Shown piece after piece: positions 19,008-27,641 of a stretch of DNA of 64,000 nucleotides (positions are counted from its first letter, which is position 1; every line of letters begins with the position of its first letter). The translations under genes were made by a program, and so were the position numbers. The notes below the pieces were generated by a model. The model was not told where the DNA came from, made no database searches, and saw only the letters and a list, made by a program, of their open reading frames with translations. Origin of the DNA: GCA-2693325 sp964011675 (GTDB taxonomy: Bacteria > Latescibacterota > UBA2968 > UBA8231); assembly GCA_964011675.1 (NCBI GenBank), contig CAXGPR010000002.1, positions 62,001-126,000 of the forward strand. Reading direction: 5' to 3'.

Positions 19008-20255
19008 ATGATTGAAATCGTATCTGGTGTAGGCATGTTCATCGCCATCGTGTTAGCGCTAGTTGCTTTAATTTTGTCTGCCCGATCTAAATTGGTGGCC
19101 AGCGGAAATGTTAAAATCCGCTTGAATGGAGATGATAGTAAGGCTCTTTCGGTTCCAGCCGGCGGCAAGTTGCTCAACGTTCTGGCCGATAACAAAATTT
19201 TTGTCTCTTCTGCCTGCGGTGGAGGAGGTACGTGTGCTCAATGTAAAGTGCATGTTCATGATGGCGGTGGCGACATTCTGCCGACAGAATTAACGCACAT
19301 ATCAAAGGGCGAGGCGCGTGACGGTTTGCGGTTGTCATGCCAAGTCAATGTGAAGCAGGACATGGAAGTTGAAGTGCCTGCTGAGTTCTTTTCGGTCAAG
19401 AAGTGGGAATGTGAAGTAGTCTCCAATGAGAATGTTGCCACTTTTATTAAAGAATTTGTTGTTCGTTTGCCAGAAGGCGAAACACTCGATTTTGAGTCTG
19501 GCGGTTACATTCAGATAGAAATACCGCCTTATGAAGCAAACTACAGTGACATTGAAGGTATCGAAGATCGTTTTAAGCCCGATTGGGACCGATTCAATGT
19601 TTGGGATTTTAAAGCTGTTAATACTGAGACTGCGGTTCGTGCTTACTCAATGGCTAATTATCCTGCTGAGGGTAACATTGTTATGCTTAATATCCGCATC
19701 GCTACTCCTCCCCCTGATCGTTCGTCGCCTACGGGCTGGAAGCAAGTACCGCCTGGTATTGCATCTTCGTACATATTTAGCCGTAAACCGGGGGATAAAG
19801 TGACTATATCGGGCCCCTTTGGAGAATTTTTTATCAACGATACGGATCGCGAGATGGTTTACATAGGCGGTGGCGCGGGTATGGCTCCACTCCGCTCGCA
19901 CATCTTCCATTTGTTTCGTACATTGAAATCGGGTCGCAAGGTATCGTATTGGTATGGGGCAAGAAACCCTAATGAAGTTTTTTACGAAGATCATTTTCGC
20001 AAGATCGAAGAAGAGTTCCCCAACTTCAAATTCAACATTGCCATGTCTGATCCGCGTCCGGAAGATAATTGGACCGGATATGTGGGGTTTATACATCAGG
20101 TGGTTCACGATAATTATCTTAAAGATCATGCGGCTCCTGAGGATATTGAATATTACATGTGCGGTCCACCGATGATGTCCCAATCTGTATTCAAAATGCT
20201 TGATGATCTAGGTGTTGAGGAAGAAATGATTCGTTTCGATGATTTTGGTGGTTAG
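19008..20255 (+). CDS. nqrF: Na+-NQR subunit F (NADH-oxidising, 2Fe-2S/FAD)
   Basis: 415 residues: N-terminal membrane helix (~5-25), a ferredoxin domain with Cys70, Cys76, Cys79 and Cys111 for the 2Fe-2S cluster (SSACGGGGTCAQCK), then an FAD domain (RAYSMANYP) and an NAD(H) domain (GGGAGMAPLRSH; YYMCGPPMM). It takes the hydride from NADH and feeds electrons into the pump. It ends the structural nqr genes; the maturation gene nqrM follows after 42 nt. Confidence 0.97.
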   Translation: MIEIVSGVGMFIAIVLALVALILSARSKLVASGNVKIRLNGDDSKALSVPAGGKLLNVLADNKIFVSSACGGGGTCAQCKVHVHDGGGDILPTELTHISKGEARDGLRLSCQVNVKQDMEVEVPAEFFSVKKWECEVVSNENVATFIKEFVVRLPEGETLDFESGGYIQIEIPPYEANYSDIEGIEDRFKPDWDRFNVWDFKAVNTETAVRAYSMANYPAEGNIVMLNIRIATPPPDRSSPTGWKQVPPGIASSYIFSRKPGDKVTISGPFGEFFINDTDREMVYIGGGAGMAPLRSHIFHLFRTLKSGRKVSYWYGARNPNEVFYEDHFRKIEEEFPNFKFNIAMSDPRPEDNWTGYVGFIHQVVHDNYLKDHAAPEDIEYYMCGPPMMSQSVFKMLDDLGVEEEMIRFDDFGG

Positions 20256-20297
20256 TAAGTGGTGGCATTTATTACCATAAAAACCGGAAATAATTGA

Positions 20298-20516
20298 ATG
20301 ACTTTATTAATTGCAGCATTTGTTGCTTTCGCATTAGTTATGGTAGCAATGGCCGTGGGCGTGATTTTTTCTGATAGGCAGATTAAAGGTTCGTGCGGTG
20401 GCCTTAGTTCAATGAGCGATCGCTACGGACAGCCTATGTGCGAGTGCGGTGCAAAGCCTGGTTCATGTGGCGAAGAAGAAAAAAAGTCGCTCGAGATGGT
20501 CGTAATGGGCAACTAA
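20298..20516 (+). CDS. nqrM: Na+-NQR maturation protein NqrM (DUF539)
   Basis: 72 residues: one membrane helix (~3-24) followed by a short cysteine-rich tail with Cys33, Cys48, Cys50 and Cys57 (IKGSCGGLSS, PMCECGAKPGSC). This matches NqrM, which is required for Fe delivery to the NqrD/NqrE centre; the family has four conserved cysteines. Its place right after nqrF agrees. A strong terminator lies 22 nt downstream, so it is the last gene of the nqr operon. Confidence 0.9.
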   Translation: MTLLIAAFVAFALVMVAMAVGVIFSDRQIKGSCGGLSSMSDRYGQPMCECGAKPGSCGEEEKKSLEMVVMGN

Positions 20517-20538
20517 CAGCGATTAAAGATTGGGATCA

Positions 20539-20572
20539 GAGCGGCGGACTCGTGTCCGCCGCTCTTTTTTTT
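20539..20572 (+). terminator. Rho-independent terminator of the nqr operon
   Basis: A perfect 10-bp stem (GAGCGGCGGA / TCCGCCGCTC) around a 6-nt loop, followed by eight T. It lies between nqrM and the atpZ-like gene. Confidence 0.92.
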
Positions 20573-20590
20573 CATGGCGATAAGGTGTCT

Positions 20591-20839
20591 ATGGGAAAGC
20601 GCGAGAAGACTAAAATTTTATCTTCCTATGCTGAATCCAGTCGTTATATGGGTATGGGTATACACTTTGCGCTTACGACGCTGCTTGGTGCAGGGGGAGG
20701 TTGGTGGCTGGACCGCTCAATTGCAACTCTACCTTTTTTCACGTTGGTTGGTCTGTTAGCAGGCGCATGTGCTGGATTTTACCACTTGTATGTAAAACTG
20801 ATGGAAATAGAAGACAGAGAGCGGAGTGCAGAGAAATGA
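20591..20839 (+). CDS. AtpZ/AtpI-like ATP synthase accessory membrane protein
   Basis: 82 residues from ATG 20591 (GTG 20585 in frame is an alternative). Two membrane helices: SSRYMGMGIHFALTTLLGAG and the segment PFFTLVGLLAGACAGFYHLY. The arrangement YMGMGIHF...GGWWLDR fits the AtpZ/'putative F0F1-ATPase subunit' family found just ahead of atpI and atpB, linked to Mg2+ or Ca2+ handling or c-ring assembly. Its stop overlaps the start of the next gene (ATGA). Confidence 0.75.
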   Translation: MGKREKTKILSSYAESSRYMGMGIHFALTTLLGAGGGWWLDRSIATLPFFTLVGLLAGACAGFYHLYVKLMEIEDRERSAEK

Positions 20840-21156
20840 CGATGACTTTGGATGGCATAATATTTGGATTGTCGGTTGGTGCTAGCACGGGATGTATTGC
20901 TCTTCTCGTTCTTCGCTGGTCATATGCTAAGGGTAACCAAGCGTTCATGATGGCTTTTATGGGCGGCATGGTTGTACGCCTCTTAACTGTGGCTTTAGCT
21001 TCATTTGTCATCTTGTCTTCTACAGATACGAACCCACAGAGTTATGTAATCTCAATGCTGATTGCATATCTATTTTTTTTAGGCTTAGAAATTTACTACG
21101 CAATAGCAAAAAACGCCTTACAAAAGCGCGCCGATTTAGAAAATTCGAAGAAGTAA
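20836..21156 (+). CDS. atpI: ATP synthase subunit I-like membrane protein
   Basis: 106 residues with four predicted membrane segments (TLDGIIFGLSVGASTGCIAL, MMAFMGGMVVRLLTVALASF, SYVISMLIAYLFFLGLEIYY). Position after an AtpZ-like gene and before atpB, the arginine in GGMVVRL, and the hydrophobic layout fit AtpI, a c-ring assembly factor. Sequence in this family is poorly conserved, so the call leans on context. The start ATG overlaps the previous stop. It is separated from atpB by 388 nt that contain a new promoter. Confidence 0.65.
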   Translation: MTMTLDGIIFGLSVGASTGCIALLVLRWSYAKGNQAFMMAFMGGMVVRLLTVALASFVILSSTDTNPQSYVISMLIAYLFFLGLEIYYAIAKNALQKRADLENSKK

Positions 21157-21260
21157 GGTTATTTGAGGCCAAACTTTTTTGTATTAATTTCGCACTAAAT
21201 AAATAAGGGTGAGTTTCTCTTAGCTCTTTTCTATTTATAGTGTTTTCCTCTAAAAAACAC

Positions 21261-21289
21261 TTGACGTCCAAGCTCAGTCCGGTTATTAT
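21261..21289 (+). promoter_or_regulatory. Sigma-70-type promoter for the atpBEFHAGDC operon
   Basis: TTGACG at 21261-21266 (5 of 6), a 17-nt spacer, TATTAT at 21284-21289 (5 of 6). The predicted start point, around 21296, falls inside the palindrome that begins at 21285, so a protein bound to the palindrome would block or modulate it. Confidence 0.55.
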
Positions 21290-21332
21290 GCTAAACATAA
21301 GTTTGGTAAGTCAAACTTATGTTTAGCATAAT
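21285..21332. repeat. Perfect inverted repeat, 21-bp arms with 6-nt spacer
   Basis: The left arm (21285-21305, begins ATTATGCTAAAC) and right arm (21312-21332, ends GTTTAGCATAAT) are exact reverse complements around GTAAGT. Arms are AT-rich and no T-run follows, so it is not a classical terminator. It overlaps the -10 and start region of the promoter above. It could be an operator for a dimeric regulator, a 5'UTR hairpin, or a remnant of a small mobile repeat. Confidence 0.9.
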
Positions 21333-21544
21333 GTTTTAAACTGTTCTTGTCTCGGACATTGTCCACTTGTCGACTAATGTAAATCTGTGCTGTAATTTTC
21401 GCTAAATGTCACATTTCACATTATACATTTGCCAAAATGAAATTAATTGGCTAATTGCCGTTGACAGTGATACTGGGCCTATTTAGCTTATGCAAGCTAT
21501 TATGAAAAAACGGGTTGAAATTTCTCAAGGTATGATGAAACACA

Positions 21545-22390
21545 ATGGCTAGCAATGCGTCTACAGCCGATGGTGGCGCTCCTCAGGTTGATATAATCGG
21601 GCACATACTCGATCATGACTATTTGGAACTTCCCTTTGTAGATCCAGACCATCTCTTGGCTGGAAAAGTCGAGCTTCCCCAGTTTCCTCCCATCAACTTG
21701 GGAGGAGTTGAAATTGACATGTCAATCACGCGACACGTAGTGGTAATGTGGGTCGTAAGCGCCGTACTAATCGGCCTGTTGCTCAGTGCTTTTCGCAAGG
21801 CGACGGTTGTGCCCTCTGGTATAGCTAATTTTTTTGAAACAATTGCTGTGTTTTTACGTGATGAAGTGGCCGATCCCATAATGGGTCATCACGGCAGAAG
21901 ATTTCTACCGTTCCTACTGACCATTTTCTTCTTTATTCTGTTCTGCAATCTATTTGGTCTTGTTCCATACAGCGCAACGGCTACGGGCAATATTAGTGTG
22001 ACTGCGGGCTTAGCACTTTGCACATTTTTTGTTATGCTGGGCGCCGGTATTGCGAACAACGGGTTTTTCGGCTATTTCAAAAGTCTGATACCAACTGGTG
22101 TGCCAGGTTGGTTGCTATTTATACTGGTGCCTGTGGAACTGATTAGCCTATTTGTGAAGCCCTTCGCGTTGTGTGTGCGTCTTTTCTCCAATATGACGGG
22201 TGGTCACGTTGCTATACTAGTTTTCCTTGGTTTGATTGTCATTTTACAGAGCGAATGGGTTGCCTTGGCCTCTGTGCCCTTCGCTGCCGCTATTTACTTA
22301 CTCGAAGTGTTTGTCTCTTTTGTGCAAGCATTTGTTTTCACTCTGTTGTCAACGGTGTTTATCGGCATGGCCGCACACCCTGATCATTAG
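21545..22390 (+). CDS. atpB: F1Fo ATP synthase subunit a
   Basis: 281 residues. The N-terminal ~60 residues are hydrophilic, followed by five to six membrane helices. The essential stator arginine is Arg212 in KPFALCVRLFSNMTGGH. PYSATATGNISVTAGLAL is also typical. Subunit a forms the two half-channels that feed ions to the c-ring. First gene of the main atp operon; atpE follows after 30 nt. Confidence 0.96.
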   Translation: MASNASTADGGAPQVDIIGHILDHDYLELPFVDPDHLLAGKVELPQFPPINLGGVEIDMSITRHVVVMWVVSAVLIGLLLSAFRKATVVPSGIANFFETIAVFLRDEVADPIMGHHGRRFLPFLLTIFFFILFCNLFGLVPYSATATGNISVTAGLALCTFFVMLGAGIANNGFFGYFKSLIPTGVPGWLLFILVPVELISLFVKPFALCVRLFSNMTGGHVAILVFLGLIVILQSEWVALASVPFAAAIYLLEVFVSFVQAFVFTLLSTVFIGMAAHPDH

Positions 22391-22420
22391 AGTATTCTTT
22401 TAAGAGAGGAGTGTTGTAAG

Positions 22421-22642
22421 ATGGAAATGGCTTATTTAGGCGCCAGTATCGGCGCGGGTATGTGCACAATAGGCGCCGCACTAGGCATTGGTCGTCTGGC
22501 CGGTTCAGCTATGGAAGGTATTTCGCGCCAGCCGGAAGCCGCGGGTGACATCCGCACAAATATGATTCTGACTGCTGCACTCATCGAAGGTGTTGCTTTG
22601 ATCGGTGAGGTTGTTGCGCTGTTGGTAGTTCTCACTAAATAG
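22421..22642 (+). CDS. atpE: F1Fo ATP synthase subunit c
   Basis: 73 residues, two-helix hairpin. The polar loop is SRQPEAAGDI and the ion-binding carboxylate is Glu56 in TAALIEGVAL. Compared with the Na+-binding c-ring of Ilyobacter, the Gln32 position is Ile23 here and the Ser66 position is Gly57, so two Na+ ligands are missing. By sequence this is a proton-type rotor, even though the organism also has a Na+-pumping NQR. It has a good Shine-Dalgarno (AGAGAGGAG). Confidence 0.96.
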   Translation: MEMAYLGASIGAGMCTIGAALGIGRLAGSAMEGISRQPEAAGDIRTNMILTAALIEGVALIGEVVALLVVLTK

Positions 22643-22668
22643 ATCTCCAAAAGGATTAGTTTCGACTT

Positions 22669-23169
22669 ATGCTGCTAGATCCCCATTATGGGACTATAAT
22701 CTGGACGATAGTCACCTTCATATTAGCCTATTCTATTCTGGCTAAGTTTGCTTGGCCTCAACTGCTTGGTGCTCTGGAAGAGCGTGAGGATCGCATACGA
22801 GAAGCACTTGAGGGTGCGGAAAAAGCTCGGGACAGTGCGGAAACAGCTCTTGAAGAGCATCGATCTAAGCTGGCAGAGGCTGAATCTGAAGCGCGCCAGA
22901 TCGTGGCTCAGTCGCGTGAGGCTGCGGAGAAAGTCCATCAGGAAGTTGTAGCCAAAGCGCGCGAAGAGGCACAAGGCATGATTGAACAAGCGCGTCAGAG
23001 TATCGAGCGCGAGAAGAATGCGGCCATCTCTCAACTGCGCCGCGAAATGGCTGATTTGGCTGTGCAGGCGGCGAGTGAATTGGTAAATGCGAATCTCGAT
23101 GATGATAAAAACCGCAAGCTGGTTGACGAGCTGATAGACGGAATTCCCGAGAATGCTCAGCACAATTAG
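22669..23169 (+). CDS. atpF: F1Fo ATP synthase subunit b
   Basis: 166 residues: one membrane helix (~8-28, YGTIIWTIVTFILAYSILAK) then a long charged coiled coil, the peripheral stalk. Typical length and position between atpE and atpH. Only one b gene is present, so the stalk is presumably a b homodimer. Confidence 0.95.
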   Translation: MLLDPHYGTIIWTIVTFILAYSILAKFAWPQLLGALEEREDRIREALEGAEKARDSAETALEEHRSKLAEAESEARQIVAQSREAAEKVHQEVVAKAREEAQGMIEQARQSIEREKNAAISQLRREMADLAVQAASELVNANLDDDKNRKLVDELIDGIPENAQHN

Positions 23170-23208
23170 TGCCTGGGCTCAACACGTTAAGATACGATCT
23201 CAATTCTA

Positions 23209-23748
23209 ATGAATGCTCCCGAAGTTGTGCGGCGTTATGCAGCTACTCTGTTAGATGCCGCCGAAGAAATGGATATACTAGATGCTGTGCGTGGGGACGT
23301 GCGGAGTTTACTTGAGACGATTTCAAGCTCACTAGAGCTGAAAGATTTTCTCAGCAATCCGCTCATTGGCCCCGAGGTGCAGGATCGGACTCTTGTCGCC
23401 ATATTTGATGGCAAGATCCAGGTACTTACGCGCAACTTCCTGTCGCTCACAGCACAGCGTCGTCGCGCAAACTCTCTCGTCCCGATCCTTTCTGCATTTA
23501 CTGAGATGGTCGAGGAAAGAGAAGGTATTCTCAGCGCGGAAGTCGTTTCGGCTGTTGAGTTGAATGACGAACAGAAGAAACGAATAGCTGAGCGTTTGAC
23601 CGTATATACCGGCAAGCAGATACGCCTCCATGCGCGCGTGGATTCCACTCTGCGGGGCGGACTGGTCGCGCGCGTAGGTGATATAGTTTTCGACGGCAGT
23701 CTCAACACGCATTTAGAACGCCTGCGCCGACGTCTAGTTGGCGCTTGA
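23209..23748 (+). CDS. atpH: F1Fo ATP synthase subunit delta
   Basis: 179 residues, all-helical N-terminal domain and the C-terminal signature segment TLRGGLVARVGDIVFDGSLN typical of AtpH/OSCP. It connects the b stalk to the top of F1. Located between atpF and atpA. Confidence 0.95.
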   Translation: MNAPEVVRRYAATLLDAAEEMDILDAVRGDVRSLLETISSSLELKDFLSNPLIGPEVQDRTLVAIFDGKIQVLTRNFLSLTAQRRRANSLVPILSAFTEMVEEREGILSAEVVSAVELNDEQKKRIAERLTVYTGKQIRLHARVDSTLRGGLVARVGDIVFDGSLNTHLERLRRRLVGA

Positions 23749-23801
23749 GCATCACTTAATATTAAGAGAATAAATTTTAAGAACGAGAAGAGGTAGATTC
23801 T

Positions 23802-25328
23802 ATGGCCACCGAAGCGATGGTCCAGCCCGACGAGATTTCTCAGATACTTAAGCAGCAACTGCTTGGCTTCGAGAAAGAAGTCGACGTATACGAGACGGGC
23901 ACGGTGCTTTATGTGGGAGACGGCATTGCTCGCGTCCACGGTTTGGGAAATGTGCGTGCCACGGAGCTGGTGGAGTTTCCCAATGATATCATGGGCATGG
24001 CACTCAACTTGGAAGAAGACAACGTCGGTTGCGTGCTATTCGGGGATGACACGCTCATTAACGAAGGTGATCAGGTCAAACGCACCGGACGCATCGTAGA
24101 GGTTCCAGTTGGTCCCGAAATGCTTGGTCGCGTAGTTAACCCGCTGGGGTTACCCATTGACGGCAAGGGAGACATTAACGCAGCACAGACGCTGCCTATT
24201 GAGAGGAAGGCGCCAGGCGTTATTGCGCGTCAGCCTGTTAAAGAGCCCATGCAGACAGGTATAAAGATCGTTGATTCGACGGTGCCAATAGGTCGTGGAC
24301 AGCGAGAATTGATTATTGGAGACCGTCAGACGGGAAAGACGGCAATCGCCGTTGACACGATAATCAACCAGAAGGGCCTCGACGTTCAGTGTGTGTACGT
24401 GGCTATCGGACAGAAAGCTTCAACGGTAGCTAAGGTGGTAGCCGAGTTAGAGGCTGCTGGTGCTATGGATTACACCATTATAGTTTCGGCTACGGCTTCG
24501 GATCCAGCGCCACTGCAGTTTTTAGCGCCCTATGCCGGTTGTTCAATGGGTGAGTATTTCCGCGATAACAGCAAACATGCGCTGATCATTTACGACGATC
24601 TGTCTAAGCAGGCTTGGGCTTATCGCGAGATGTCGCTTGTGCTACGCCGCCCGCCTGGCCGTGAAGCATACCCGGGCGACGTGTTTTATCTCCACTCTCG
24701 TCTACTCGAACGCGCTGCTAAGATGAGCGCTGATTTGGGTGGTGGGTCCCTGACGGCGTTGCCGATTATTGAGATTCTTGAAGGTGATGTATCTACCTTT
24801 GTTCCCACAAACGTGATTTCCATTACTGACGGGCAGATTTTGCTCAAACCAGAGCTTTTCTATTCTGGTAACCGTCCGGCTATGGACGTGGGCGCTTCTG
24901 TGTCGCGCGTGGGATCTTCAGCGCAGACTAAGGCGATGAAAGCCGTTGCTCGTTCGATTAAGGGAGACATATCACGCTACAACGAAGTAAAGGCCTTTGC
25001 TCAGTTTGGAACGTCTGATCTTGATCAATCGACCCGCGATTTGCTAAACCGCGGTGAGAAGTTGATGGAGATTTTGAAGCAGGGGCAATACAAGCCCATG
25101 CCCTTGGAAGAGGAGATTGTCGCCCTTGCTACGATTGATTCGGTTCTTGATCTGCAGACTAGTGACGTGCGGCGCTTTGAAGAGGAACTCATTCAGTACA
25201 TGAGGGATCACCAAGGTGACTTACTGAAAGAAATTCGCGAAAGCGGTGATTTGAGCGACGAAAATGCAGAAAAGCTCAACGAATCGATTGCAAGCTTTAA
25301 GGCCACGTTCCGCGGCTCTGAAAACTAG
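23802..25328 (+). CDS. atpA: F1Fo ATP synthase subunit alpha
   Basis: 508 residues. Walker A GDRQTGKT at 173-180; the non-catalytic nucleotide-binding subunit of the F1 hexamer. The motif PAMDVGASVSRVGSSAQ near the adenine pocket is intact. An AAGAGG Shine-Dalgarno precedes the ATG. Confidence 0.98.
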   Translation: MATEAMVQPDEISQILKQQLLGFEKEVDVYETGTVLYVGDGIARVHGLGNVRATELVEFPNDIMGMALNLEEDNVGCVLFGDDTLINEGDQVKRTGRIVEVPVGPEMLGRVVNPLGLPIDGKGDINAAQTLPIERKAPGVIARQPVKEPMQTGIKIVDSTVPIGRGQRELIIGDRQTGKTAIAVDTIINQKGLDVQCVYVAIGQKASTVAKVVAELEAAGAMDYTIIVSATASDPAPLQFLAPYAGCSMGEYFRDNSKHALIIYDDLSKQAWAYREMSLVLRRPPGREAYPGDVFYLHSRLLERAAKMSADLGGGSLTALPIIEILEGDVSTFVPTNVISITDGQILLKPELFYSGNRPAMDVGASVSRVGSSAQTKAMKAVARSIKGDISRYNEVKAFAQFGTSDLDQSTRDLLNRGEKLMEILKQGQYKPMPLEEEIVALATIDSVLDLQTSDVRRFEEELIQYMRDHQGDLLKEIRESGDLSDENAEKLNESIASFKATFRGSEN

Positions 25329-25348
25329 GATAAAGAAGGGATAGAGAA

Positions 25349-26209
25349 GTGGCTACACTTCGCCAACTCAGAACGCGCGTTGCCAGTATTTCAAATATCC
25401 AGCGCGTTACAAATGCCATGCAGATGGTTGCTGCGGCTAAGATGCGTCGTGCTCAGGATGCGATCGAGGCAGCAAGACCCTATGCGCAGCAGTTGGATGC
25501 CGTTTTGGGAAACCTGCAAAAAAGTATCGACCCCGAAGAGAATCCACTTTTCCGCGAACGTCCTGTTGAGCGCGTTGCTCTGGTGGTCGTAACGGCTGAT
25601 CGTGGCTTGTGCGGAGCCTTCAACGGCAGTATTTGTCGCCGTGTACAGAATGAGCTAGACGAGTATACGGAAAAAAATGTTGAGTTAGTTACAGTTGGTC
25701 GCAAAGGATACAACTATTTTCGCAACAGAGATATGGGTATTGATTCCAACTATGGCGAAGTATTTCGCCAGCTGGAATTCTCTAAGGCTGCTGAAATCGC
25801 TCAGGGATTGACCGCACGCTTTATCAGTGGTGAGGTAGATCGTGTGTTGCTCGTGTTCAGTGAGTTTCGTTCCGTTGCACAGCAGATTCCCGTTGTGCAG
25901 CAACTGCTGCCTATTTTGCCCAAGCAAGAGGATAGTGATGCGGATAGAGATACCGATTACATCTTCGAACCTTCTCCAGAGGCACTGTTAGATACGTTGG
26001 TGCCTCGACACGTTAACTTTCAGGTTTGGCGTGCGCTGTTAGAAGTTAACGCCGGCTTTTTTGCTGCTCAGATGACCGCTATGGACAACGCAACAAAGAA
26101 TGCCGGTGAGCTACTCGACGAATTGACGCGCGAAATGAATAAGGTGCGGCAGTCGTCCATCACGTTGGAACTGATGGACATTATTGGCGGCGCCGAAGCT
26201 GTAGCGTAA
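25349..26209 (+). CDS. atpG: F1Fo ATP synthase subunit gamma
   Basis: 286 residues from a GTG start. The N-terminal coiled-coil strand (RVASISNIQRVTNAMQMVAA) and C-terminal strand (MTAMDNATKNAGELLDEL) that form the rotating shaft are present, as is the TADRGLCGAFN core. Typical length. Couples c-ring rotation to the catalytic sites. Confidence 0.97.
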   Translation: MATLRQLRTRVASISNIQRVTNAMQMVAAAKMRRAQDAIEAARPYAQQLDAVLGNLQKSIDPEENPLFRERPVERVALVVVTADRGLCGAFNGSICRRVQNELDEYTEKNVELVTVGRKGYNYFRNRDMGIDSNYGEVFRQLEFSKAAEIAQGLTARFISGEVDRVLLVFSEFRSVAQQIPVVQQLLPILPKQEDSDADRDTDYIFEPSPEALLDTLVPRHVNFQVWRALLEVNAGFFAAQMTAMDNATKNAGELLDELTREMNKVRQSSITLELMDIIGGAEAVA

Positions 26210-26237
26210 ATGGCGTTTTACTATTGAGGAATAGGAC

Positions 26238-27638
26238 ATGAAAGAAGGAAAGGTCAAAGAGATTATCGGCGTAGTTATAGACGTCGACTTTGTCGGTGGC
26301 GAACTGCCGCCAATATATAACGCTCTGGAAGTTGCGGAGGCCGATCGACCAAGTGATACCCGACTGGTCCTAGAAGTCCAGCAGCATCTTGGCGAGAGTT
26401 TAGTGCGCTGTGTTGCGATGGATTCAACGGACGGTCTTACCCGCGGTGCTCGCGTAGTTGATACTGGGGCTCCGATTCAGATTCCCGTTGGAGAGCAGGT
26501 ATTGGGTCGCCTCTTCAACGTGATTGGCGAGCCGATCGATGGCAAAGAGGCACTGCCCGACGACGTGCCGCGCATGCCCCTGCATCGCGATCCACCTTCC
26601 CACCAGGATCAGGTCACGTCTGATCAGGTTTTGGAAACCGGTATTAAGGTTCTTGACCTTATCTGTCCCTTCGCGCGCGGCGGTAAACTGGGTCTGTTCG
26701 GTGGTGCCGGCGTAGGAAAGACTGTTATTCTTACGGAGTTGATTAACAACGTGGCTTCTGGTCATGGTGGCTACTCGGTATTTGCTGGTGTGGGAGAGCG
26801 CACGCGCGAGGGTAATGACTTGTTGGGTGAACTCGAGGAGTCAGGCGTTATCGATAAAACAGCTATGGTCTTTGGTCAGATGAACGAGCCACCGGGTGCT
26901 CGTCAGCGTATCGCATTGACGGGTCTTACAATCGCTGAGCATTTTCGCGATCAGAGTGGACAGGACGTCCTTTTCTTCGTCGATAACATTTTCCGTTTCA
27001 TTCTGGCCGGTGCTGAAGTTTCTGCTCTGCTTGGCCGTATGCCTTCTGCCGTGGGATATCAGCCTACGCTGGCGACGGAAATGGGTGCGCTTCAAGAACG
27101 CATCACTACAACAAAAGATGGCTCTATTACGTCGGTTCAGGCAATCTATGTTCCTGCCGACGACTATACAGACCCGGGAGTTGTTACCGCATTTGCCCAC
27201 TTGGATGGACGCATTGTGTTGGAGCGTTCACTCGCTGACCAGGGTTTATACCCTGCGGTTGACCCGCTGGCTTCTTCTTCGCGGATTCTCGATCCACGCG
27301 TTGTTGGAGACGATCACTACAGCGTTACGCAGCGGGTTCAAGAGGTCCTGCAGCGCTATCGCGACCTGCGCGAAATAATTGCGATACTCGGTATTGATGA
27401 ACTCTCTGACGAGGACAAGCTTGTCGTTGCCCGTGCTCGTAAGATTCAGTTTTTCCTCACGCAGCCATTCCATGTAGCTGAGGTGTTTACTGGAACGCCC
27501 GGCGCATACGTGAAAGTTGAAGACACGGTGCGTGGCTTCAAGGGATTGGTTGAAGGTGATTACGACGACGTGCCTGAACAGGCTTTTTATATGGTCGGCA
27601 CGATAGATGAGGCACTGGAAAAAGCTAAGGAAATGTAG
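26238..27638 (+). CDS. atpD: F1Fo ATP synthase subunit beta
   Basis: 466 residues. Walker A GGAGVGKT at 155-162, catalytic-site signatures GERTREGNDL and PSAVGYQPTLATEMG, and the DELSDED lever segment that contacts gamma. The catalytic subunit. 29 nt after atpG and only 3 nt before atpC. Confidence 0.98.
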   Translation: MKEGKVKEIIGVVIDVDFVGGELPPIYNALEVAEADRPSDTRLVLEVQQHLGESLVRCVAMDSTDGLTRGARVVDTGAPIQIPVGEQVLGRLFNVIGEPIDGKEALPDDVPRMPLHRDPPSHQDQVTSDQVLETGIKVLDLICPFARGGKLGLFGGAGVGKTVILTELINNVASGHGGYSVFAGVGERTREGNDLLGELEESGVIDKTAMVFGQMNEPPGARQRIALTGLTIAEHFRDQSGQDVLFFVDNIFRFILAGAEVSALLGRMPSAVGYQPTLATEMGALQERITTTKDGSITSVQAIYVPADDYTDPGVVTAFAHLDGRIVLERSLADQGLYPAVDPLASSSRILDPRVVGDDHYSVTQRVQEVLQRYRDLREIIAILGIDELSDEDKLVVARARKIQFFLTQPFHVAEVFTGTPGAYVKVEDTVRGFKGLVEGDYDDVPEQAFYMVGTIDEALEKAKEM

Positions 27639-27641
27639 GAA

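Larger units (their letters stand above)
21157..21544 (+). other. Intergenic region between atpI and atpB
   Basis: 388 nt of AT-rich DNA without a supported gene. It holds a good promoter (21261-21289), the overlapping 48-bp palindrome (21285-21332) and a weaker second pair, TTGACA at 21461-21466 with TAGCTT 17 nt on, which could start atpB mRNA about 50 nt before the gene. The atpB start at 21545 lacks a well-spaced Shine-Dalgarno (AAGG is 14 nt away). Confidence 0.6.

Noticed and set aside
14369..20255. RNF complex instead of NQR
   Set aside because: NqrA lacks the RnfC 4Fe-4S motifs, NqrF has the FAD/NADH module, and nqrM follows; no rnfB is present.
23235..23939. A 234-codon minus-strand open frame
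   Set aside because: It is antisense to atpH and the start of atpA; the low-complexity Arg/Ser content is typical of shadow frames.
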